Shown: one piece after another, positions 56,021 through 64,000 of the stretch
Numbering within the stretch: position 1 is the first letter of the stretch
Layout: every line of letters starts with the position of its first letter
Assembly (NCBI GenBank): GCA_028583605.1
Contig: CM053331.1
Coordinates: 13,624,857-13,688,856 of the forward strand
DNA: 64,000 bases
DNA from: Dastarcus helophoroides
Lineage: Eukaryota > Arthropoda > Insecta > Coleoptera > Bothrideridae
Reading direction: 5' to 3'
Notes under the pieces: generated by a model
What the model was told of the DNA's origin: nothing
Databases searched by the model: none
The model's input: only the letters and a program-made list of their open reading frames with translations
Translations under genes and position numbers: made by a program

Positions 56021-56539
56021 GTAAGTTCTGTGTTACCTTGTTGCACTTTCCATTCTATGGAGTTTCATCCTTTTTCTCTGTAATATACTCCTTTTCATTA
56101 GATACTTAACGTTTCTACGAACGTACGGTGATTTATGTTGTGATTGCATCTAAGAGCAAGTAGAAAGGCATGAAGAAGAAGGTGTTTGTTATTAGATGGT
56201 TTAATAAGACAAGAAACTTTTGTACCAATTATTTAAACTTTTTAAACATTTTTGTGCTACACGTACACTTCTAGTTTATTTAATTTAGAAATTTTTATAA
56301 TGATTTTTATTAATTACTTCATTATTATTACAATCCACGAAAGGTTTGTGTACTGCTCTTTTAAAACTTCCGGAAGAAATGGAAAATAAACTTTAATGCA
56401 TTGTCATATTTATGCCATGTGAATTAATATTTAGTCAAAAAAAATTGCAAAGGCATATTTTAAAGTTTGTCTAATGAATTATTAAGTAACTAGCTGATAA
56501 TTATTGCCACGACCAGAGCTTTCTTTTAACGTGTTATTA
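56021..56539. other. intron, no recognised element
   Basis: Ordinary intronic sequence between the candidate micro-exon and the satellite block. Confidence 0.5.
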
Positions 56540-58790
56540 AATGAATATTTTCGACTTCTTTCCAAAATATCGATTTTTTTTTAAATTAAAATTTCGTTGT
56601 TTGTTTTTTGTTTGACCTTATTTTGAAAATTTGTAATTTATCGAAAATTTCGTCTTTTTGCGAACCTTAAACTTTCGAAAATTTCGGCTGTTTTAAAAAT
56701 GTTACTGAAAATTTCCATTTTTTTCAAAGTTTTATGTTTTTAAAAATTTTGACTTTTTGTAAAAATATCGAGTTTTTAAATGGTTGAATTTCTCTCAAAA
56801 TTAAGATCTCTAAATTTCAACTTTATCCCAAATATAAATTTTTACAAAATTTTAAGTTTTCATACTTTCGACTGAAATTTTTGACTCTTTTGATAATTTC
56901 GACATTTTCAAAATATTTCCTTGAAAACTTGGGTTTTTTCAAATTTCGATTTTAATGCAACATTTAGAGATTTTTTCCTTAAAATCTTAACTTTTCTCAT
57001 TATTTTTAAGTTTTGACTTTTCTGAAGATCTGTCTACTATTTTGAAAATTTTAATCTTTTCGTAAAAATGTCAACCTTTCAGTGTTTTGTTTGTTTTGTA
57101 AATTTTTTTTAGAAATTTCGACAATTCAAAATTTCCACCCTCTGAAAATTCTTATTTTTTCTGAAAATGTATAATTTTTTAAAGCTGGACTTTTTTAAAA
57201 ATGTTGACCTTTTAAATTTACAAAATTTAATTTCTAATAATTATATCATTTTTGTTGAAAATTTTGATTCTATTAACCATTTTTCAAAATTGTGACTTTT
57301 TTACAAACTTCCGATTTTTTTAAATCGAGACATTTTTATAAGTTGTCAGCTTTTTTGACATTTTTTCACAATTCTAATTGTTTAAAAAATTCCGACCTAA
57401 AATTTCAACTCTTTTAAAATACGTTCGACTTTGTTTTAGATTTTGAACTACAAAAAATTTCAACTTTTTCCAAAATTTTAATTTCAATATTTCGACTTTT
57501 GAAAATCTTGATCTATCTAATAATTTTGTTTTTTTTTCTTAAACTTCGCTTGTTATTGAACATGTGACTGAAAATTTCTTAATTTCTCAAAATTTAAACT
57601 TTTTCAAAATATTGAATTATTTTAAAACTTCTCCATTTTTTCGTAATTCTCAAATCCTTTGAATGTGTCGACTTTTTCAAAGTTTTGATTTGAAATTTTT
57701 TGCCTTCTTAAATGTCGACTTTTTTAAAATTTCCACTTTATTGAAAATTTCGACTTTTTTTTAATGTTTAAATTATTCAAAGTTTTAGTTGTTTTTCAAT
57801 ATTCAACATTTTTTTTAATTATCGAAAATTTCCGGTTCTTAAAAATTTTGACCACTTTTTTTTTATTTCAACTATTTTTAAATCAAACATTTCTTAAAAC
57901 TTTTTTTGAAATTTTAAACTCTTTAACAAAATATTCAGTTTCTTCGAGAATTTCGACTTTTCTTCGAAAACTTAACTTTTTTGAAAAGTTCTAAATTTTT
58001 TCCAACATTTCATTTATATTTTTTTTTCAAAATTTTTAATTAAATCTTCATTTTTTTTTTGAAATTCCTTTTTTAAATTGGATCTATTCAAAATTTCGAG
58101 TTTTTCCAGAATTCGATCTTTTCAAAATTTCAACTTTTTTGATAATTAGGAATTTTCTGATAATTTTGATTTTTCTTTAATATTCAAAACGTTCAGCATC
58201 TTTAAAATTTTAATTGCAAATTCTGCAATTTATTATCGATATTTTTACAAAATTTCGCCCTTTTTTAAATTCCCCCAATTATTGAAAGTGTCGACTTTTT
58301 TAAAATTTTGACATTGTTTGCAAAATATTGACTTTTTTCAAAACCTTAATTGGAAATTTGATTTTCTATGAAAACTTCAAAAATTTTTAAAATGTCTACT
58401 TTTTTTGAAGATATTGACTTTCCTGATAACTTAAGCTTTTCTTCAAATTTCCGAAAATTTCAGTTTATTAAGAATTTAAGTGAAAATTTTTCAATTATTT
58501 AAATCTCTATATTCTTCCAAAGTTTTGACTATTTTTCAAAAAGTTTCAAAATTCCTACTATTTTAGAAATTCTTAACTTTTGTTGGAAACTTTCTGTAAA
58601 AATGTTGACGTTCTTTAAAATTTAATGTTTTTTTTTTTGAAAATGTTTCTTTTTTGGAAATTTTATCTTTCTATCAAAATTTTGCCCTTTTTCGAAATTT
58701 CGCCTTTTTTGGAAACTTTTGACTTTAAAATGTTAACTTATCTTTGAGGTTTCAACTTTTTCAAAACTTTCGACATTTTTCAAAAACTAT
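56540..58790. repeat. AT-rich satellite block, T-rich on + strand
   Basis: This is the clearest example of the satellite: near-continuous units resembling TTTCGACTTTTTTCAAAAT at about 18-20 bp spacing for 2.2 kb, always T-rich on +. No internal strand switch is seen. Open frame 57764-57994 is compositional. Confidence 0.75.
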
Positions 58791-58990
58791 GTAGGTATGA
58801 ACCCCCACGACATGAATTTCCAAATACTACAGCTGACTTAATTATTAACAAAAGCCTAAGCACCAATTTTAATATTTTACTTTAAAAAATGTATACAAAT
58901 TTTGAACCTCTATTGAACACCCTTGGGGGATGAATTTTCAAACATCCTTTTTTTTTATTTGATCTTTTTTTAAAAAGGACAAGTAAACAC

Positions 58991-59215
58991 TTCCACAGAA
59001 TGAGAATTATAAATGACCCGAGTTATAGAGGGTATTTAGAAGAAGATGAGAATGTTGAGCACGTGATGTGTCACTAGCATCAATTAGAGGATCCACGCTG
59101 GGGGACTTCTGGCCTAGTGTGGCCATTTTGAGAGAGGCACATCCAAGGGACGTTCTTCAATTTCTCAACAAGGTTGGGTGGCTGAATGAATGACCAAGGA
59201 CATCTCAATAACGGG
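58991..59215 (+). pseudogene. C-terminal remnant of an R1-like LINE ORF2
   Basis: HFHRMRIINDPSYRGYLEED and ENVEHVMCH, then a stop, HQLEDPRWG, and after a frameshift LREAHPRDVLQFLNKVGWLN. The EEDEnvEHVmCh...PRW pattern is the C-terminal zinc-knuckle region of R1/Jockey-type LINE proteins; the first Cys pair is lost (SYRG where CxxC is usual). It is dead. Confidence 0.75.
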
Positions 59216-59570
59216 GATAGCACAATGGATCCGGAAAGGGTGACCTAAGTGCAGACCTAAACTTTAGGCAACCCCGAATCCAAAATCCAAACCCGTTAAT
59301 TTCCCCTTTCCCCTTATCAAGCGCCACTGGTTCGCAACAATCGTTCTTAATAGACATTGTTTCCCGACTTCATAGCTGAACACAGAAGGTTAGAGACTTA
59401 TCACGTTATAAGCGCATGCATTAAGAAGGTGCAGATGAAAATGCTGACTGGGGAGAGGGAAAAGGGCCAAACTAATGGGGCACAAATGTTTAATGTCATC
59501 GTTTATTTACGTGCATTTCCATACAAGTGAAACTGATATGAAAATAATTTCACATTTTCGTTTTTTAATC
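59216..59570 (+). repeat. 3' untranslated tail of the R1-like LINE
   Basis: It follows the LINE stop directly. GCGCCACTGGTTCGCAACAA and CTGATATGAAAATAATTTC recur at 43620-43830, so this is part of a dispersed family. Confidence 0.6.
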
Positions 59571-60176
59571 AACGGTTTGACGAAAAAGAAAATAGGAATT
59601 ATTAATAGATTCTAATCAAGTTACATAATGAAGTTCTTTAAGATTTTAATAATGCTCTGAACTTGTTAATAAACAATTAACATAAAATGTTATGACAAAA
59701 AAGCCAGTTAAGTATATTCTAGCTTCCAAAAATAATTAAAATTCCTATTTTCCGCCAAGATTTATAAACCATTTTGCCATTATATTGGATGTTTTCCTAG
59801 CTTTTCTATTAATGTTTTATGCGACTACAATTTATCAACGGTAACGTTTGTAAGTACTCTTTGCAACTTGTCAATTGTCAATAATATTTTCTTTTCTGCA
59901 GCCATGTTTGAATTTTTCACGTCAACGTCTTGTCTGACACAGCATCTACATTGAATATGCTTCTTGGTGAATAGTCTTTTGCTACTGAGTGTATTTTTAT
60001 TTAAGAAACTTTTACATCTTCAAGATAAAGTGAACTAATTAAAGCACGTTTTGTACAGAAATACTGTGTCCGCGTCCACTCAAATGAGAGAGGTTCATTT
60101 ATATGGGATTTTTCATTCAGACGATGAAAAACTATCCGCTTCATAGAGATGTTAGTTTAATGCAGCCGTTCGTACA
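59571..60176. other. intron, no recognised element
   Basis: Ordinary intronic sequence; the mariner begins at its right edge. Confidence 0.5.
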
Positions 60177-60975
60177 TACGAAGTGTTGCAGAAAAATAAG
60201 GAGACTGATTTTTTATTTAACAAAGTTTTTATTTTTCGTAAACATCAATGTTATCTCCTTCAAAGTAGTTTTCTTGGGCAGCTATACACCGATGGAGACG
60301 TTGTTCCCAGTTTTGGTAGCAGCGCTGGAAGTCTTCAAACGGTATGGTCTTCAGCATGTCCGTTACACTCTTTTGGATGTTGTCGACAGTACCGAAGTGA
60401 CGTCCTTTGAGGACATGTTTCAGTTTAGGAAAAAGTTAGAGGGCTGAGGTAAGGTGAATAGAGAGGATGGGGAACCACAGAAATGCCTTTTGAAGTCAAA
60501 AATCCTAGGACGGAGAGGTCAGTGTGACATAGGGCGGTGTCATAATGGAGCATCCATTTATGTGTAATGTCTGATTTCACGCACATGACCCTTTTTCTGA
60601 ACCTGTCAAGGACGTCTTCATAAAAAACTTGGTTGACAGGTTGTCCGGGAGGAACAAATTCTTTGTGGACGATTCCCCTTCTGTCAAAAAACAAATCAGC
60701 ATTGATTTGACCTTGGATTTGCTCATTCCAGCTTAACACAAAATTTAATGGCATAACGTTCCTCCAAATTGCGCTGTTCCATTTGGCGTAACGCACAACC
60801 AAAACATAACTTCACTAAAAGGAGTCACAAAAATCACGTCGTAACCAGACGGAGTTGAAACTCGCACAGAACTATGGGAGGATACTGATACACGTGCTCT
60901 GTCACAGACACAACGCAGCGTTACCAGATCGCTTGCAGTGTTGCCAGTCTCATTAGTTTTCTTCCATAGCTCGTA
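60177..60975 (-). mobile_element. internally deleted mariner element
   Basis: The inverted ends both begin TACGA and share GAGACTG about 30 bp in (TACGAAGTGTTGCAGAAAAA at the left; TACGAGCTATGGAAGAAAAC on the other strand at the right), close to known mariner ends. TA flanks both sides. The 799-bp length is about 500 bp short of a full mariner, and the N-terminal half of the transposase is missing. Confidence 0.85.
60229..60802 (-). pseudogene. mariner transposase, C-terminal half, broken
   Basis: Read on the - strand: DLFFDRRGIVHKEFVPPGQ, VNQVFYEDVLDR, WMLHYDTALCHTDLSV and LYSPYLSPLTFS. After a frameshift near 60430 it continues LFPKLKHVLKGRHFG, DMLKTIPFEDFQRCY and CIAAQENYFEGDNIDVYEK, with the stop at 60229. 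The DD34D catalytic set is damaged: HDNA reads YDTA, and SPDLAP reads SPYLSP, so the third Asp is gone. The + strand frames at 60103-60447 are shadows of this sequence. Confidence 0.9.
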
Positions 60976-62346
60976 CTTTTTATTAACACATCATTGGTTA
61001 GCAATGCAGGTCCAATAAGTGACGCAATTATCATCGTTGTAACAACCACAATCTTGCGCATAAAACACATTTTCTACAAAATGAAAATATGTTTACTTTA
61101 CAAACGAAATTTTGTCCGCAAGCTGCGACTTCACTTGCGTTCCAAACTAACCCGATTAAGAAGTGAATTTCCTCCTTCTAAAAACAATCACACGAATTTT
61201 TGCCGCAGTAGAAATATTTTAACAGTTTGCTATTATTATTTGGTATTGAAATTTACAAAAATCTTCTGCCTTTCTAGTACGTATTAATTTTCAGTGAGAT
61301 TCCAAATAAAGTAGGGTTATGTAATTATATTTCAACCTTGTTTGAAGGTTTAAAGTTTTTTTTTATTATTATGATTTAACTTGATTGGTAATTGATGTAA
61401 CTAATAAGATGTATAATCAATTTAATAATCATTTTGGATAGTTTCTGAAGTCGAGAATAAATTTTGTTTCCTAGTGTTAACCGGGTTTGTTTGGAATACT
61501 GTCGTGATCGTGACGTCACACTTGCGAAGTTCATATCTGCACCCCAGAAGTAAACAATGTTAAGTCACAAAACTCATTCTTATGATAAAAAAGCTAAAGT
61601 TACTTAACATAGTAAAAGTCCGGATTAAACATTTTTTTAAAAGGCTTAAGTTTGCTGTTTATTTAAAAATGTTTATGCTGAAGATAACAAATTAAAGATG
61701 GCCTTTTTCTGAAAGACTTAATATATTTAACTTATTTTGGAAAAAATTGGACTTTACATAATTTGCCTCTGAGGTCAAAAATGTATTAGATTTTAGAACA
61801 TAGTAATATTGTATGTATATTAGTTAGTGTTATTCTAGTAATGTTGGTTTGTTATAGCCACTTTTAAGCTTTACAATATTTTCTGAAAGACTTAACTTGT
61901 TGCAGGGTTGTTTTTTTTATAATTTCGGTTTGCTAAATCTTTAAAATCTTCTTAGCATGTATATTTATTATCTGTTCACCAAAACCCCACTTTGACTTAG
62001 TAAATTCTTAATTGTATGAATTATATATTTTTAAAATAATAGTTTGCTTTGTTCCCAAGTTTTTTTATCTTTGGAACGTAAAGAATTATTACTTATACCT
62101 ATCGCTTCTGATTAATAATTTCAATGGATTCAGAAGGTTAAAAACACACATTTTTAATAAACAGAATATACTGACCTAGAATATAGTTACATATGTTTTT
62201 ATATAAATGTTTATTACAGTTTCGTATTTTTTAATCCGTCTTCTATTCCATAGTTTTTCCATAACCTTACACATTTACTTTCATGATGTTGTACAAATTT
62301 TGAATTTTTGTTTTGACAGATATAATTTTAACAATTTTTGCTACAG
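60976..62346. other. intron, no recognised element
   Basis: Ordinary intron before exon i. Open frames at 60994-61287 and 62207-62422 are unsupported; the second reads out of the frame of the exon it overlaps. Confidence 0.5.
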
Positions 62347-62593
62347 ATTCCATTTTATCCCGTGGTCAAGAAGGATCTTACATTCATACACCTCGGAAAT
62401 GACTCGGAAGTCGAAAATTTGATCAATTTTGAAAAGCTCCGAATGATCGCGAAAGAAGTTAGATCATTAAGTAACATGTGCAGCAGCCCTTACGATCTAT
62501 TGACAATGTTGGAATTGGGGGGTCAGCCGGCCAGTAATGCTATGGTCGCATTAAACCAACTTACTACAGCTGGCGCGCAGCACCATCCGCAAG
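62347..62593 (+). CDS. Gef26: Gef26-like exon i: end of the RasGEF domain
   Basis: The acceptor is TTTGCTACAG (62337-62346), phase 0. It encodes [38 protein letters not shown], a [13 protein letters not shown] segment and [15 protein letters not shown]. The first part closes the RasGEF fold (the family's FP-V-KKDLTF...[11 protein letters not shown] block). The donor is CAAG|GTACGA, leaving one base. Confidence 0.96.
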
Positions 62594-62758
62594 GTACGAG
62601 CAAATGATGTTAAAAAAAACACATTTAAGTCATGTGATCGTTGTCTTTTTTATATCTCTATTCTTGATCCAGTTTCTGAGTTGTAACCAGATAACTGGAA
62701 ATATTTTAAGTGAAAAATGTAACACCTGCTTCACCTATACGAAAATTAAATGTTTCAG

Positions 62759-63046
62759 GTCAAGCGACAGTTAAAAGAAGAAAAAAATCCACCGCTGCCC
62801 CTAATCCTAAGAAAATGTTCGAAGAGTCTCAAATGGTTAGACGAGTGAAAGCATATCTAAATAACTTAGAGGTCGTTACTGATGAAATGAGACTACATGA
62901 AATGTCTTTAGAATGTGAAGGTGCTTCAAGTGGGACAGTTTCAGGCCAGGGAAGTCAGAGATCTAAACGGCATGCCTCGCCCGCTCCCTCCACTACTAGC
63001 AGCACCAGCAGTGCCAGTGATGAAAGAAAACCAGCTGCGAAGTTTG
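62759..63046 (+). CDS. Gef26: Gef26-like exon j: conserved basic block and Ser-rich tail
   Basis: It opens after TGTTTCAG. It encodes QATVKRRKKSTAAPNPKKM, FEESQMVRRVKAYLNNLEV and TDEMRLHEMSLECE, a block also found after the catalytic domain in RAPGEF2/6. A Ser/Thr-rich stretch with repeated SSTSSAS-like residues follows. The donor TTTG|GTAAGA leaves one base. Confidence 0.92.
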
Positions 63047-63503
63047 GTAAGATTTCTTTTCAGAATTTTTTTTTTCTTAGCCGAGTGCAGAATTTCATGC
63101 TCCTGATACACCAGTTTAGGACATGCGTGGTCTATCAGTCAGTATTTAGAGTTTCATTAAGTAGATTCTGTTAAAGAAGCGATACACCTGTTCCGGAGTA
63201 TTTGATTTATGAACGCTCCAAAAGTGATCTGGATTTGTTTAGTATACGTCTACTAAAACGAGCAATAAACGTTAAGTCACTAACAAGTAAATTAATAATA
63301 CAAAGTTACAGTATGTAACAACAAGGTGTGATGTACTTATCCTGGGATTGTTACTTTTCTAACAGGTTATAAATATTTGATCTATGATGTTTGAGTAAAT
63401 CTAATAATTCTCTTTTGATATTACATATGACATTAATTGATTGTACTCTTGAGAAAACTTGACAGAACGAACCTTGAGTAATTATATCGTTTTTCTTGCA
63501 CAG
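63047..63503. other. intron between exons j and k
   Basis: A 457-bp intron with no repeat recognised. The open frame continuing past exon j to 63174 is read-through. Confidence 0.6.
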
Positions 63504-63644
63504 GATCAGCTTCTCCCCAAACCGTGCGAAAGTTGTTAGCTCTTTCGGATCCAAATAAGACGAGACCTTACCAACCACGACAACCAATGGTAATAAATCC
63601 GACACAAGCTAGTCCGGCTGTTAGAAGAGCCCCAAGTGCGACAG
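63504..63644 (+). CDS. Gef26: Gef26-like exon k: C-terminal tail
   Basis: The acceptor is TTCTTGCACAG (63493-63503). It encodes SASPQTVRKLLALSDPNKT, RPYQPRQPMVINPTQ and SPAVRRAPSAT. RAPGEF2 has a related SPQALKKILSLSEE segment. The donor ACAG|GTAACT leaves one base. Confidence 0.9.
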
Positions 63645-63728
63645 GTAACTGTTTGTTATTCCTTTCATCAGTCATAAATCGCTTGTAGAATCACATTTCA
63701 TTCTGTACGCACACATATTTACTTTCAG

Positions 63729-63908
63729 GGAGTTATTCGAGTTACGGGTCGCACAGTTCCACAAGTAGCTCAGGTGTAGGTGGTCGTGCCATGCATGAAC
63801 GATCTCATTCAGATACCCCAACACCTTTACCTTCGGTGGCTTTATCGGCAGAAAGCAGTAGTGTAACTTCCCTCAGTAATATGCCCCTTAGGAAAACCCT
63901 TACATCCG
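63729..63908 (+). CDS. Gef26: Gef26-like exon l: Ser-rich C-terminal tail
   Basis: The acceptor is TACTTTCAG (63720-63728). It encodes GSYSSYGSHSSTSSSGVGG, AMHERSHSDTPTPLPSVAL and SLSNMPLRKTLTSG, a low-complexity tail rich in Ser and Thr, likely phosphorylated and disordered. The donor CCG|GTAAGT is at 63909. More exons must follow beyond the window. Confidence 0.85.
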
Positions 63909-64000
63909 GTAAGTAGTACTATTTTGTACATAATCTCTTCTTCCTTTTGTGGTGTCTTAATTGGTCGTTTTTGTACATTATCATTTTCAATTATATATAA

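Larger units (their letters stand above)
28151..63908 (+). other. Gef26: Gef26 / PDZ-GEF-like gene (gene-level span, partial)
   Basis: Twelve exons joined by consistent GT-AG splice phases encode a protein with the architecture of PDZ-GEF. The order is cyclic-nucleotide-binding-like domain, RasGEF-N, PDZ, Ras-association, RasGEF, then a low-complexity tail. The family activates the small GTPases Rap1 and Rap2 at cell membranes by nucleotide exchange and acts in adhesion, polarity and germline stem-cell niche function in Drosophila. No other family shares this order. The 5' end is uncertain and the 3' end lies beyond the window. Introns reach 10.8 kb and are filled with repeats, while each exon lies in repeat-free flanks. 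Confidence 0.93.

Noticed and set aside
60103..60447. Plus-strand open frames of 114 and 75 codons
   Set aside because: They lie opposite the mariner transposase, whose similarity on the minus strand is unmistakable.
1..64000. CRISPR array or prokaryotic operon structure
   Set aside because: No regularly spaced identical repeats with unique spacers; introns, LINEs and LTRs show a eukaryotic genome.

Overview
This is an arthropod, almost certainly insect, nuclear DNA window. It carries 12 coding exons (plus one candidate micro-exon) of a single conserved host gene on the + strand, an orthologue of the Rap guanine-nucleotide exchange factor PDZ-GEF (Drosophila Gef26/dizzy, vertebrate RAPGEF2/6). 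The exons are spread over about 36 kb (28151-63908) with introns up to 10.8 kb. The insect assignment rests on the gene's domain order, on the mix of mobile elements (Ty3/gypsy, Jockey-like and CR1/R1-like LINEs, Tc1, mariner) and on TCAGT-type initiators in the LTRs. The order of insect cannot be fixed by reading.

Layout. 1-2367 is the 3' end of a Ty3/gypsy LTR retrotransposon with an uninterrupted pol frame and a 350-bp LTR holding three perfect heat-shock elements. 2.4-28.1 kb is upstream of the first exon I can see. It is made of large AT-rich degenerate satellite blocks, a dead Tc1 element, a LINE tail, a 155-bp near-perfect inverted repeat, two adjoining dead LINEs and a probable solo LTR. 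28.1-63.9 kb is the Gef26-like gene. Its introns are packed with the same satellite blocks, palindromic MITE-like elements, a pentanucleotide microsatellite, an R1-like LINE tail and an internally deleted mariner. No rRNA, tRNA or CRISPR was seen.

The host gene runs in order: N-terminal linker with an acidic patch; a diverged cyclic-nucleotide-binding-like domain; RasGEF-N; PDZ; Ras-association; RasGEF catalytic domain; and the start of a Ser/Thr/Pro-rich tail that continues past the window. All splice phases between the twelve exons agree. A 24-nt in-frame candidate micro-exon with strong splice sites lies at 55997-56020.

The most unusual structure is the AT-rich satellite. By eye, a quarter to a third of the window consists of degenerate units of about 18-21 bp (T-rich strand: CGACTTTTTTCAAAATTT-like). 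They sit in blocks that are A-rich on one strand and T-rich on the other, and at least three clusters switch strand in the middle. Two of these clusters have GC-rich inverted termini, which suggests a family of very long foldback elements with satellite arms. The second notable signal is the heat-shock-type promoter in the gypsy LTR, with a weaker version in an unrelated-looking solo LTR at 27.4 kb.
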